NCBI GenBank assembly: GCA_030407085.1
Contig: CM059582.1
Coordinates: 27,107,001-27,171,000, forward strand
DNA: 64,000 bases
DNA from: Trichopria drosophilae
Taxonomy: Eukaryota > Arthropoda > Insecta > Hymenoptera > Diapriidae
Direction of reading: 5' to 3'
Numbering within the stretch: the stretch's first letter is position 1; the number at the start of each line of letters is the position of its first letter. The position numbers and the translations under genes are program-made. Under the pieces are notes generated by a model. That model was not told the origin of the DNA and searched no databases. It was given only the letters and a program-made list of their open reading frames with translations. Positions 1 through 12,199 of this stretch are shown here, in pieces.

Positions 1-96
1 GTTGTTGATGTGTCGGCTTTTCGTCTGTCAGCGTGATGACTGTCGGTTTTTTGACCTGTCGGCTTTTTGATTTGTCGGGTTTTCAACCCGCACCCA
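1..96. mobile_element. GGGTGCGG-type MITE, right end (cut by window edge)
   Basis: This is an array of degenerate 15-16 bp units with core TGTCGG(C/T)TTTTTGA, closing with AACCCGCACCCA at 85-96. Its reverse complement closely matches the left half of the element at 163-379 unit by unit, and its terminus matches the ends at 379 and 52006. The left part lies outside the window. No coding potential is seen. The superfamily is unknown. Confidence 0.75.
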
Positions 97-162
97 TTAT
101 AATCAGGTTTTATAAACAACCGGCTCAAAAATAAAACAAAACCCAGATTTATATTATGTTTT

Positions 163-379
163 GGGGTGCGGGTCAAAAAACCGACAAATCAAAAAGCCAA
201 TAGGTCAAAAAACCGACAGTTATCACATCGCGAGTTGAAAAGCCGGAAGTAAAAATATCGGCACTTCCAAAAATGAGTGTCTACCTGTTGATGTGTCTAT
301 TTTTTATGTGTCGGCTTTTTGACTGTAGGTTTTTTGACCTGTCGGCTTTTTGATTTTTGGTTTTTTCGATCCGCACCCA
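163..379. mobile_element. GGGTGCGG-type MITE, complete palindromic copy
   Basis: The ends are GGGGTGCGGGTCAAAAAACC on the left and the inverse GATCCGCACCCA on the right. About 100 bp at each end form imperfect terminal inverted repeats, so almost the whole element can fold back. Each arm is an array of the unit TCAAAAA(A)CCGACAG at a 15-17 bp period. The centre is short and unlike the arms. No clean target duplication is visible. The non-coding, transposase-free structure indicates a non-autonomous DNA element. Related copies lie at 1-96, 19410-19558, 51630-52006 and 57141-57173. Confidence 0.8.
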
Positions 380-1092
380 ATATAATGGATGCGCTGATGT
401 CAGTCTGTAAACTAAAATTAATGTTAAATATTCTCGTTTTATTTCCTTAATTTTAATTTTTTAATTTTTCATTAAATAATAATTTATATAGTTTGAGAAG
501 TAAAATGTTCCGTAAGGTTACAATGCGTAAAAAGTAACTTTCTGAAATTTTGTATAACATCCACAATCATCATAATTCATAATAGAGTTAATTATTTCAC
601 AAAATTCCGGTGCGTAAAGGTCAGTTCTGAAACAAAGAAGAGAAACTAAATGGTCAGGATTATACATTAATACGGCACGGCAACCGGTAGCTACCGAAAA
701 TGCACCTATTGTGGTTTGTAATTAAAATTGCAAGTTCGGTCAGCCCTAATTTACTTTGCTGTACCGCACGTAACGATTAATTCGATTAAAATACTGTAAT
801 TTCCTCCGTTACTGCAATTTGTTTGACGCTCGATCTTTGGTCGGAAGCTCACGTACGCCGTATCGTTTCCGAATTTCCTCGTATTTTTCAGAATGATTTG
901 AGTGGTTTATTACGTCTTGATTTTGAAGGGAAATATAGGTCTCGTATTTTCAGAATACTTTAGAACTGTTTCCTTCGGGTTGCCGAAAATTACTGAAATT
1001 CAAGAATTACGCTGTAAATTTTCTACATGGTTTTGAAATATACATTGAGAGTTCTCCTAGTAAATAAGTACGGAGGTCATTTTTTAAATAAA
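380..1092. other. No gene seen
   Basis: AT-rich DNA with scattered stops in all frames. The stretch 640-880 is slightly GC-richer. I see no coding exon, RNA gene or recognisable transposon end. Confidence 0.6.
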
Positions 1093-1290
1093 AAGGGGCA
1101 TAAAACGCCTATTTCACGTCTCCTGGGACATCAAATAAATTTTACGCCCACGGAGGCGTGAAATTGGCATTTTCGGCCCGCAAAATCGAAGCGTAAAATA
1201 TTTTACGCTTACTGCATCAAAAAACAATGTGTTTTGCCGTCTCTAGGGTTCTATTGTCGAGGCGTAAAACTCCATTTTACGCCCTTGATA
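1093..1290. mobile_element. GCGTAAA-type MITE
   Basis: A ~200-bp non-coding block bounded by inverted ends: AAGGGGCATAAAACGCC on the left, and on the right the inverse of TATCAAGGGCGTAAAATGGA. The motif GCGTAAAA or its inverse recurs through the block. The right end matches the left end of the block at 18154-18286 over about 25 bp (TATCAAGGGCGTAAAAT), so this is a dispersed family. ATAAAA flanks both sides and could be a target duplication, but in AT-rich DNA this is weak. Confidence 0.6.
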
Positions 1291-2062
1291 TAAAAATAAC
1301 TATTTATTAGCTTTATTTCGCAATTACAGTCGTAAATAAAAGGTTTTCATTGTATCAAGAAAACGTTTTGTATACGGATATGCTTTTTCTGGTCAAAAGT
1401 ACTGAAAAAACGATATTCTAATTTTTGTAATTACTTTCTTGAACTGTAAATAATTTTTTTCAATTACAATATATTGATTTTTTGAACAAAAAATGCGTCT
1501 ATTTTTAAATAAATTGTCTTGGAATTATAATATCTCACACAGTATACTTATATCATACTTTCATTGCTCAAAAGGTTGCCATTACTTCCAGTAAAATTAC
1601 ACAAATTGATGTAATTTTGACTACCAGTACAATAAAATTCCTATTAGAATTGTATAGTAAAAGTTGTCATACACTGAGAAAAAAGATTGTTTGCGGTAAA
1701 GAAATATCATTCAATGAAGTTGAAGTCGATTTTTTAATGTAAAGATGGCATTATAGCATTAAAGGGGATTCGTTTAATATTAGTATTTTATTTCTTACGT
1801 CAGAACTGACCATTTTATAATAGTTAAGAAATGTATACTTTCAACTCGGCGGCTTTCAAATTCTCGAATGAGACCTCGGACATTTATCTTATACGATGTA
1901 CTTGTTTATAAAACTCGCACATTTAAGACTATTTATAAATAATATCTTTAATTTATTTCTTTTCACAATAACAACTACCGAATTGCAATGGCACTCAATC
2001 CTTCTCAGAAAACAAAACAAACATCCGTGTTGCCATTTGAGGTTATGGTATGATGCGTTTTG
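1291..2062. other. No gene seen
   Basis: AT-rich DNA without open frames of note. It precedes the target duplication of the hAT-like element. Nothing is recognised. Confidence 0.6.
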
Positions 2063-2070
2063 ACTCTAAC
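2063..2070. repeat. Target-site duplication, left copy
   Basis: ACTCTAAC, directly abutting the CAGCCC terminus. It is identical to 3526-3533. Confidence 0.88.
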
Positions 2071-3525
2071 CAGCCCTCTCCGACTTCCTGATCGGACGAG
2101 GGAGCCTTAGCGATTGATAGTTCTACCGCGGAAGTTCACTAGTAGAGCGCGCTGCACACAACCTGCTCAAATTTAGTCAAATGGAATTCGACAAAAGGAA
2201 TAGAAAAATACATTGTAAAGTCGATAAGATTTTTTTTGCTTTCGACGTATAACGTCAAAATGTGTTTATGAGACATTTATTTTCATATAATATATACATT
2301 GAATATGTACATTAATATAAATAAATAAATAATATAAATAGTTAATTCCCAACAAACGGAAAATAATTAAACTAAGTAATAATAATATATATGAATGTAA
2401 ACAATGCCTCACATGGACGAAACATTAGTTTTTCTTCTTTCTTTGTAATAAAATAAATATATATAATAAAACCCAACGCATTAAAACAAATTTTTTCGAA
2501 TTAAAATATTCGAAAATCCACATGAACGTATTAGATCGATGAACTTCGAATTTGTTTGTGACGTTTCTCAATTCAGTATGTCAAGAAACCGTATTGAAAA
2601 TGTAATTTCTAAATTCGATCTTATTCTTTTTCGTTTGTTGGGTTCTGAAACATTGTATCGATATAATATTTCTGTTGAAAACTATTTTAATATTATCATT
2701 TCCATTGAGGTTTATTTTCCATTAATGATACACTTCATCTGTGTTTTTTATTTTATCAAAAGTATATAAAGGTGAACGAAACCCGACATTACAAAACAAC
2801 GTCCTACTAACATATTACTAGAAGGTACATATTTTTGTGGTTAATTACATTTTTTACTAGGGAGGAAGGGTAAAGACTGAAGAAACATAATTTTGTGAAT
2901 ATGTATTTGAAAATGCATTATTAATATTTAGTTACATAACACAGTCAAGTATGAAATATAATAAAAACACATCAATCATGTCATATAATTTTGATTCCTT
3001 TAAGTTATTAAAAATATAACATTTTATTAACAAGGAAACAATAAAATTTGTAAAACAAAATTTAACTTCAAATTACCGAAAGAATAATTCTAAGGCATAT
3101 AATAGAATATAATGCAATAATTTATGTTTCACACAGTTTGCAGCTTTCTTTTTTAGCACATTTAATGTTATCTTTTTAGACGTTTCTTGTCTCACAAACT
3201 GCATCATCTTGGTTTTCACATAAAGTGTAACAGTATAAACTAGTTTATCCACCGCGTTATATACATGTGTTTAATATGGAAAATTGATTTTTTAATCGCA
3301 AACCAATTCGTTTACAATTAATTCAAAATATTTCGTAGAACGACAGTGTTTTGTTAAATAAATATTCAATTACGTGTTTAAATCTGCTGCTGCGGTATGA
3401 TCTATATCCTGCCCCTGAAGCAGGACGTACACAGCGCGCTGTAGTAGAGAAGTTTGGAACTAGAAACTACAATCACTAATGGTACTGTAGAATACAAGTG
3501 TTTCATAGGAAGTCGGAGAGGGCTG
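2071..3525. mobile_element. Complete non-autonomous hAT-like DNA transposon (1455 bp)
   Basis: The termini are perfect 19-bp inverted repeats: CAGCCCTCTCCGACTTCCT at 2071-2089 and its reverse complement at 3507-3525. They are flanked by a perfect 8-bp direct duplication, ACTCTAAC, at 2063-2070 and 3526-3533. An 8-bp duplication with TIRs starting CAG is the established hallmark of the hAT superfamily. Weaker inverted similarity continues inside the ends, including AGCGCGCTG near 2144 and near 3433, so subterminal repeats are present. The interior is AT-rich. Its longest frame (2539-2769, 76 codons) resembles no transposase, so the copy is presumably mobilised in trans. The clean TIR and duplication suggest fairly recent insertion. 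Confidence 0.9.
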
Positions 3526-3533
3526 ACTCTAAC
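3526..3533. repeat. Target-site duplication, right copy
   Basis: ACTCTAAC, directly after the GGGCTG terminus. It is identical to 2063-2070. Confidence 0.88.
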
Positions 3534-5407
3534 CATCATATTTTGTAAATATCAAGAAATTATTACTTTATAGCTACTAACCTCTGGTATAAAAATCGTT
3601 TCTTAACTAATAAGAAATATTTGGTTGCATTTGATGGATATTTCTTAACATATAAAATGCGTTGTTTTTATCATAGAAATGTTAGCTTTATATGAATTAA
3701 ATGACTATTTTATACTTAAAAAATTATTCGATTCGCCAGATTTTAAACATAGGATTTCTTAACTATTAAGAAGCCTTCTTTACAGTAAACAATCCTTTCC
3801 CTCTGTGTATAAGCAAAGTAGTTTTTCCTAATTTATCATATAAAATAAAAAATTCTCTATGGAATTACTTACTAGTCCGAACATTTTGGTAATGAAAGAA
3901 CCATTTATTAGTCAACAGGATTTGATTAAAAAATAATTTGTGGGGCAATGTAACATTACTCCTTTTATTTTTATTTTATCGCTGCAATTACCATTCTTGA
4001 CCTGTCTTAGGTTATAGACGTTAAGTATTTGATATGCGGTTCAGATGCCAAAAGTGGAAGAATATATGGTTATCGGCTTTCGCATGAATCCTGGTAGTGC
4101 TACGGAAGCTGTAAAACTTTTATCGTCTGACTGAGATTGCGAGACATACCAGAGAACCGATTTTGTACCCTTTACCGACGTGCACCTGAAGATAATACAA
4201 TGTTTAATTTATTTTACTTATACTTAGAAAAAGGAAATTTGTCGTTTTAACTAATTTATGCTGAGATACGTTTTTTATATTTGTAATAACGAAATAACAA
4301 TTTCTAGGCATTTTTATTATTGAAAAGTAAAGCAGTAGAGTTTTCTTCAAAGAAATTCCGAAATATCTCGAATTTATAGCTTGGTTTACTTTTACGATGT
4401 AAAAATTCTTCGTATTCGGAAACGTTAAAGGGTTCAAACATAATTAACTTCACTATATTTAAGTTTTTACGTTTTTATATTATTAAGATTCTGTTCGTGT
4501 AATATTTTCATTTCTAGTTGGTAGAATAATTGAGATTTTTTCCAACACATTTTCTATGATTTTAAAATGGACGATACCTTTTTATGAAAATTATTTCTAA
4601 AAATATGTTTTATACAAAATTAATACATTCCAAGCATTTTTTCATATTAAGAACAATACATAAGATTAAAAAAAATACACGATTTTGAAGAAGGTGGCAG
4701 CAGTTTTTAAGGTCGAAAAATGTTTATTGTTATAATCGTAATGAGAAGGCAAATACATCGAAATAGTATAGTATAATTTTTTTTTTCAAGTACGCCCGAA
4801 AGGATTACCGTAAGTTTAACTTGTGACATTTTTTATGCTTATTTATAGTCAAAACTAGAATTTTTTTTCTTTGAATTACCACCATTTCTGCAAAAAAACT
4901 GATATAAAAAATTCCTTTGTTTTTTTTGCATCTTTTTGTATTTGAAATTAAAAAATTTTAGCATTTTATTCCGGAGTAAAAAATTGAGAATAATCTTTAG
5001 CCGCCCAAGAGTTCTCAAATTAAGACAGGCTTTAAGTAAACTACTTGATCAGCAGCCATTTTGTTTCAAGTCCCCAAAACATTATTTTCATTTTTTGTGT
5101 GTTCTTATCCAAAAAACAAATCTTAAAATTTGATGATTTTTCAACCCTGTACAGCCTTGTAATTCCCTGAACTTAACAGTCTTCAAGTTTTAAATTAATG
5201 TGTTTATAAATTATTTAAGAACAGATTTTGTTTATTATTCTTTTTATGTACAGCATGCTATGCATTTCTGTTCCTACATGACGCAGAATACAAAAATGGA
5301 AACATAAAGAGACGAAATCTAAGATTGTAAGTATAAACAGTACTCGTAAAGACTGTGAATGTCGTGTATGCAGGTCAATACTACATACTTGATAATTAAT
5401 CATCTAT
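3534..5407. other. No gene seen
   Basis: AT-rich, intron- or intergenic-like DNA with only short chance frames of about 60-77 codons. No splice-bounded exon, RNA gene or transposon terminus is recognised. Confidence 0.6.
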
Positions 5408-5410
5408 ATT

Positions 5411-5552
5411 AAATAACAATAAATCAATTCATATGTTTCCTTTTTAAATGGAGGTCCGAAATCTGCAAAATGTAAAGAATTAAATAACAATAAATCAATT
5501 CATATGTTTCCTTTTTAAATGGAGGTCCGAATTCTGCAAAATGTAAAGAATT
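5411..5552. repeat. Two-copy tandem duplication, 71-bp period
   Basis: The segment starting AAATAACAATAAATCAATTC at 5411 is repeated at 5482. I see a single clear mismatch (AAATCTGC versus AATTCTGC). The near identity points to a recent duplication. Each copy includes one ATGGAGGTCCGAA end of the element at 5448-5815, so the duplication multiplied a transposon terminus together with flanking DNA. Confidence 0.9.
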
Positions 5553-5815
5553 AACCACTTTAGCTTGAATATTTAGCAATTGTGAGAATTTGTTTGTGAG
5601 AAAATTGACCTATTGGACGAAAAAGTGGATCAGAACACTTTTTATGAGAAATCACATGTAGAATATGATAATATTTTTACGATTGAAAATTTTGCCATTT
5701 TCTGAAGTATTTTATTTTACAAATGTACTATTTCATTCTAGCGGAGAATAATTATTATCCGGGACTTATTTGTTGAGAAAAACTGATGTAAATAAGGAAT
5801 ATTTCGGACCTCCAT
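5448..5815. mobile_element. Small TIR element (GGAGGTCCGAAAT ends)
   Basis: ATGGAGGTCCGAAAT at 5448 (and as ATGGAGGTCCGAATT at 5519) is the inverse of ATTTCGGACCTCCAT at 5801-5815. The intervening ~300 bp are AT-rich and non-coding. The paired ends suggest a MITE, but with only 15 bp of inverted identity and no clear target duplication the call is tentative. Confidence 0.5.
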
Positions 5816-6265
5816 GTGAAAAGTTTATCGAAAGAATGATAAATGGGATCAACTACCACACTAATGCAATATTCGTATAATAAATCAGTAGAAAAAAGAA
5901 TCAATTTTTATACCACACTACGAAAACAGCTGTTTTGGTATAATTTCGTAACCACCATCTTGAAACGGAATATTTGCAATATTATATTTTTAAAGTGTAA
6001 TAAAAATAACTCACTTTTGCATGCATAAGGAAAACATTGTTTGTCAGTCTAAAAACACAAAGACAGGAATTAAAAAAACATTTTTATTAAATTTAAAACG
6101 GGTTTTCCGATTTTTTTTTTATATATTACTGTATTTAATTTCCAAGCTGACTTCGGGATCTTAAAAAGCGACCTCGAAAGCAAACAATATGATTGGCATT
6201 GATGAAGTCTTGAGTTTTGATAGTTTGTTGAGCGTCGAAAGTTTTGCATGAAAAGTGGGCGCTTT

Positions 6266-6282
6266 GGGCGTTATTGGGTTAA
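6266..6282 (-). repeat. piggyBac-like terminus, solo
   Basis: On the minus strand this reads TTAACCCAATAACGCCC. Similar sequences lie at 7590-7605 and 14464-14480, and the first two also share the adjacent GAAAAGTG-C-CTTT block. A TTAA target followed by CCC is typical of piggyBac-like ends. No partner end was found nearby. Confidence 0.35.
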
Positions 6283-7589
6283 CAACCTATGTTAGATTCA
6301 TAAGCATAAGGACTGTGAAAATCTCCGAATAAGAAGTTTCATAAAAATCCATTAAAATTTGTTTCGGGAACATGTTTCTGATAAGATAGAAAGTGGTCAG
6401 AAACCGTTATCTTAATGAAAATTGCGTTCTAAAAAATATCGTACATGAAAAATCGAAGTTTTTCAAGTATTAAAGACAAAAAATTTGTCAAACATCATTT
6501 TTTCGAAATTCGGACCGCACCATTCGAAAGAGTAACCTCAAAACTAGTCGGAAACGGATATGTCTATTTAAAAGAATAGATTTTGCATAAACGTCCCTTA
6601 AGGTTAAAGACAATTTTTTGTTGTAATAAATGTCAATTGTTTTAAAATAAAAGTTTTTATTGCAGTATTTATTTCGCCATACTTAAAATCGACGTTATAA
6701 CAAGATCAATAATGGTGAATTGGTCATTGTTTATTGGAATATTTCTACTTGTCAGAGGCTTATCATTTTCTGCGAAAATAACCTGCGTTCATGTCCTGTT
6801 GAAATGATTCAAATGCAACGTTACTCTAATCCAGCAAATCTGCATTGGCTATTTCATTTCTGTTAGCTGTCACGTGCTTTGGATTTAATTACCTCAGTCG
6901 TTCCCTAGTAGGTAGTAATACCAACCCTCCTAGGCAGCGCCAGCTGTATATACACGTACAGTACAAAGCAAGATCTCGACGATTTACTTCATGTCGTAAA
7001 GATTACACGACACTGCAATTTCCTAAATTCCGAGATATTTATTTGGAAGGAAGGTTGGTTGAGATTTCATATTCAAAATTTGCCCACAATACTGCATTCA
7101 AGAAGTTGGACAATATTTATGAATCTAAATATGGTCATAACACAATATAAACCACCATGATGTTCTCATTTAAAGTAAGTCTGAAATCAACTGTAGTCGG
7201 ACTATACATCCTTCTATATTGTATGACATTCATATATAGTACCTGTTAAACGTTTAGGTTGAGGTCACAATTAAACAATAGTAGTTCACTCACTTTGCAC
7301 TTTTACCTCAAAAGTGAACGTTTATCCATGAAATCTTTTCGGGGGGACTTTGGGGATATAGGGGAATCAATGTTTTAGCTATACATTTGTGACAAATTTA
7401 GTGATGGCGGTAGTATCATAAAAATATAGTTTTTATGTACTTACTTCGCTTCTATTAAAGATAATTTAATGTATAAAAGCTCATTTTGAACCCTTAAAAA
7501 TAGTCGATAAGGTACTTTTCAATTTTTTGTCCGCCTCCTTTGCAATGTTTTATGGATTCGAAGTGTCACTGTTCGAAAAGTGCACTTTA

Positions 7590-7605
7590 GGCGTTAATGG
7601 GTTAA
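7590..7605 (-). repeat. piggyBac-like terminus, solo
   Basis: On the minus strand this reads TTAACCCATTAACGCC, close to the sequence at 6266-6282, and it is followed by the same AAAG(C/T)GC block. No partner end was found. Confidence 0.35.
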
Positions 7606-8223
7606 ATTGCTGAACGACAGTAATCATTCTTCTAATGATCTCTGGATGTATCAGGCGATAAAGTAAAAGAAGCAATTGTGAATATAAATGATTTGGTATT
7701 ATTATAATTTTCGTCATCTAGGTAAAAATATTCACGAAAGTTTTCGAAAGCCATATATACTACATCAGTAAAGAAGGAAGATTGGGTTCATAATTTAATC
7801 ATGTCTATGGTAACTTGAGAAACCCTTCTGGTTACCTTTCGGTTTACCATTAAATTAAATTCAATCCAGTCGTTCAAGTCATCCTACTGTTTTGAATTTC
7901 AAAGTGTTAAAAAACATACATACTGCATAGATTTCATTCATAATGTCAAACCTTTATATTATTTGTTACTTCTTTTTTTCCATCTATAGATGCCCGAATG
8001 AATCATTGAAAGAACACGTTTATCAAATTAATATACAATCTTATATAAAACATTCAACTTGTTTCGAATTTCAAACCTATACACTCTACGTACCTATACA
8101 TGATATAGGGTATATTATTATTTTGTATATTAAGGTTTAAAACATTCCTAAATTAATTTAATTAAAAATTTAAACATTTTTTAATAGCTTAATTTACTTA
8201 CGTGCCATATGTAAGAAGATTTG

Positions 8224-8537
8224 TGGGTGCATCTAAAAAACCCTACAAATCACAAAACAGACACTTCGAACAACAGACATCTCCGATTGGTGAGTTTAGT
8301 ACATAAAAAAGTTATCTCGGGTCGCCGTCCTTCCGGTCTCACTGCAAGGTCATTTCAAGGTCAAAAATGTTTGACTAAGGTCACATTTCACTTGGAGGTC
8401 AAATTAGTTTGACCCCCACATTATTTATTAAGCATATTCAGAAGTCAATCATTAATTACATTTTAGAATATGTACATTTTGAAATGTCTGGTTTTTAATG
8501 TCTGGTTTTTGAATGTCGGGTTTTTGAGGTGCACCCA
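8224..8537. mobile_element. GGGTGCACC-type MITE, complete copy
   Basis: The left end is TGGGTGCATCTAAAAAACCC and the right end is the inverse of TGGGTGCACCTCAAAAACCC. The right arm is an array of (A)AAAACCAGACATT units. The core (about 8312-8460), including CGGGTCGCCGTCCTT and GGTCTCACTGCAAGGTCATT, is clearly homologous to 63775-63950. A 63-codon frame inside is a by-product and looks non-coding. The family is related in design to the GGGTGCGG type but differs in unit (CCAGACA rather than CCGACA) and core. Confidence 0.75.
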
Positions 8538-11500
8538 GTTTTGTTATTTAGTAGATATAGGAAGAAACAACTCTCTCCAAGCCGATAAAAGACACCGTTA
8601 TCTGATTAAAATATTGTTCATATTATACACACGCACCCTATATACGACTAAGAAATTGCAGAGAACGAGATGCTAAGAATTCAGCAAAAAAACGCTGGAA
8701 TTCTGATCAGAATTTTCGAAAACTTTTTTAAATTTTCACACAACAAATTTATCAAAATTTTATAAAAAAAATTAAGAAGCAATCTTAAAATGTTCTTTAA
8801 AAAGCTCCTATCTTCATAATTAAGTAGATATAATTTTTGTTGTTATATCACATTTCGAACACCATTTTGGCACTAGACGCATTAAATTTTGTATTCGATC
8901 ATACATATATTTCAGTTTAGGACTCCAAATCATTTGTTGTCACTATATACATATATATATGTATAATGTAGGTTTTGTTTGTAAATTTTTGACGTAAATA
9001 TTTTCCCACGAGAAATATGTACAAAATACTCGAATTTGTTTCCGAACAAGTTTCAATTACTTTTTTAGCATTCATTTTAGACAAATTCAATGTCCAGATT
9101 CGGATAGGTCATGATATTTTCGGTCGGATAACATGTGTTAGAATTTTCTTTTGTAGATTATACGAAACAAATTGAATGAATCTGTATTAAAAATTTACGA
9201 CATTTTGAAACGGATTAAAGTATAAGGTTTTATTCAGTATCACAAAAATTAAACTTCAGAATCTTAATTTTTGTTTAACTGTTAACAAGATTTACCGTTA
9301 CATAAATAAAAAATTGTTTAAAAACTTACGGCAATTAGTGAAAGGATTAAACCGAATACAAAAGTCAGGGCACCGCTTTGGAAACTATTAAGTGTCAGAA
9401 CCTTCACACAAGTCAACCTAAGAAGCACATTAAATCCCTCTTGAAAGTAAACGTGTAGAACCAGTAACGTACATTATACTCGTGTACTACAAAGGTAGAA
9501 ATGCAAACGACCCTCGGAAACCCCTCAGTATTCAAGTTTAAATAATCTGGACAAAGGAAGAAAGTTACTAACTCGCATGAAATTAAGCAGGGAGTACAGA
9601 GTTGATATATATATACGTATATGGTATTTTAAAAATAATTCGTTGCACATTTTTTTTTAGTTCTTAAATGAAACAATTTAATTAAAACGTATTGCCATGA
9701 GTAATATATTGTCCAGCATCAAATTTATGTTTTAATTTTTTTCTTGATGGCATTTGACCCAATCGACTTTTTTCAAGTTATGCATAATACATTGCTTGGG
9801 ATGTCAAAATACTGAATAGGTATATAAATCTTTATCAAATGCTCATATCATCTTATTTCGTTTATTAAATTAAATCAATTGTAACATTTTCTAGAATTAT
9901 TTTCTAACATTTAATACATTCGGACAATAAACAACGTTTTTAACCCTTTCTTCTTCAGTATACACGTTTTCATTAAAGTATATGCTTTTTTTATATATTT
10001 TTTTTCATAAATTATTATCATTTGTTAACTAGATCAAAAGCTACATCATTTAATATTATATAGTTCGATACATATTTAAAATTTGAATTGAGTGCACTTT
10101 AAGCAATCCTAAATTCGTTAGCAAATATTAGTATTGATAAGATAGATAATATTAACCGTTACATTTTTTAATTGTATAAATAAGGTATAATAAAGAATGA
10201 AAAAGTTATATAAAACGCCCCTTTTCATGAGTGTTAACATTTTTCATATGAATAATTTGACAATTTAAGAACTTCGATTCATAATTTGTCTCTATCATGC
10301 ACGGCTTGGGGTGACTTCCCCTGCCTTAAAAATCCAGGTCATTTAGAGAGGTTATAGATATTTTATGTCAAAATATTGATTAAAGATGATTCGACCATTA
10401 TTCAGATATTCAGTATGTACTAAAAGTTCGTGAATAGTATAAATTTTATAATTCGACGACACATTGTCCACACCCTTTCATCATATTGAACACTTTCAAT
10501 CATATTTTAAAGTAGCGAAATAAAGCATTGATATGGTATATTCAGTTTTCATTTAGACCTCTTTTTTCATTAGACCTTCTTTTTTCGTACTTGATATCCA
10601 GGTTGTCGTATTTAAAAATGCGGATTTCTTCTATTCAACGCTGACAAAAAACCTGAAAAACATGTGTGACCAATGTAATTTGTTTTATCTTAGCCGTTTA
10701 ATCATTCTTTAGATAATTTAAAATGTTTTATTCTTCATTTGTTTTTTTTTTAGAATCATGCTTTGCTTTTATAATTTTAAATCATTTTTACTGGAAACTG
10801 TTTAAAGCAAGTTCGATAATATAGAATTGATTTATATTTTGCGAATAGAAAATGTCTAAATTCCTTTTAAGGACTGCAAAGGCTAAAATGTAAAATTTTA
10901 AATGTGAAAATATCAAAACTATCCAGTCTTTCAATAGTTCAAAAAAGAATTATACTTATTTAAGTTCATGTTTTAAAATTATGACGATTAAATATACATC
11001 AATTATATTAGATTAAACAATAAACTAACATTTTTTTTACCTGAAAATTTATTTGCAATTATAACAAATTATATTTAAAAACATTTCATCATATTATAAA
11101 CGAATTTGAATGAATTGGTTTAATTAGGTCAGAATTCATAATTCAAGGATTATTTTTTGGCAGATTACAGCTATGACAAATGATGCTAAGTGGCATTTTC
11201 CATTATTCGTAAATAATCTACGATGCTGAAATATTGTACAAAATATAATCATGGTAAATGTTAACTATAAAAATTTTAGGTTTCAAATAAGATAGTATTT
11301 CTTGACAAATTTGATTTTTCTGGTCTGAATCCATGCTGTTGAATGAAATTCTTACACTTCGAAATTATTTATTTCATATATGTATATATAGAATAATTTG
11401 CCATTTCTATTGTGAAATATATCTTAACAAATTTTCTTGGTTCTTTCATTGTTATATGTACATACAATCGATCTACCCTTGCAAATTTAATTGTGACCCT

Positions 11501-12143
11501 TTCATCTTGCAAATTTAATTGTGAAAACCTAGATTGGGTCAGGATTTAGAATATAAATTTTATTTACCTCTTTTATCTACGGCCAAAAACTCTATTGTTC
11601 ATACATTTAACCTCAGTTTTCTCAGAAATGTGGGGTGATAGCAAAATTCTGAGAGTGCCATCGTTTTCAGTAGGAAAAAATACTTCGGAAATGATACTGT
11701 CCTTTTCAAAATAAAAAAAAACTCTTTTGTTACAAAATGAACCGAAATATTATCAGCTGGAGGAGCAAATAATTAAATTTCTCATTAAATTATTTTTGAC
11801 GCCTAATATTACATTAACAATAACCTTTCGTCAAAATGGTATAACTTTTTATCGCCACTATAAATTAGATTGTTTTTACGACCTGTTCTACAGGATTGGG
11901 TAATAAATAACCATTTTTCGTAGGGTTTTTTGAAAGCGTATTTCTTGCGTCAATGAAAATTATTTATAAACCTGAAATAAACAAGGAGAAAATCGATTTT
12001 TTCAGTTATATTAAATATGTTTTTAAAGTGGACATTATAATTTTAAATACGAGTATACACACTAGTTCAAGAGCAATATGAAAAATATTTTTTCATTAAT
12101 AGATAAAATTTGAATAGTTCGAATATTTCTTTTAAAACAATTA
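8538..12143. other. No gene seen; two minor repeats
   Basis: AT-rich DNA. An 18-bp-period doublet CATTTAGACCTCTTTTTT/CATTAGACCTTCTTTTTT lies at 10550-10587. The sequence CTTGCAAATTTAATTGTGA occurs twice, 28 bp apart, at about 11478-11524. A CTAAAAGTTCGTGAA sequence near 10420 resembles the TIR of the element at 52401-52924. No exon is recognised. Confidence 0.5.
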
Positions 12144-12199
12144 ATGATAGTATTAAAACATTTTAAAACGGCGTTTATTTGTAATGATATTTTCTCTTT

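Larger units (their letters stand above)
5816..8223. other. No gene seen; two piggyBac-like ends
   Basis: Mostly AT-rich. A 101-codon frame at 6845-7150 overlaps a slightly GC-richer patch but has no recognisable motif or convincing codon pattern. Apart from the piggyBac-like ends at 6282 and 7605, nothing is recognised. Confidence 0.5.

Noticed and set aside
163..379. CRISPR-like array (short repeats at regular spacing)
   Set aside because: Units are degenerate, directly adjacent and inverted about a centre, without unique spacers. The setting is eukaryotic.
6845..7150. 101-codon frame with a hydrophobic start as a secreted protein
   Set aside because: Beyond the first ~20 residues there is no family resemblance, cysteine pattern or supporting gene structure. 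The N-terminus alone is not enough.
8950..8962. TATA box / promoter in ATATATAT-rich sequence
   Set aside because: Such strings are frequent in this AT-rich DNA, and no initiator or downstream gene supports a promoter.
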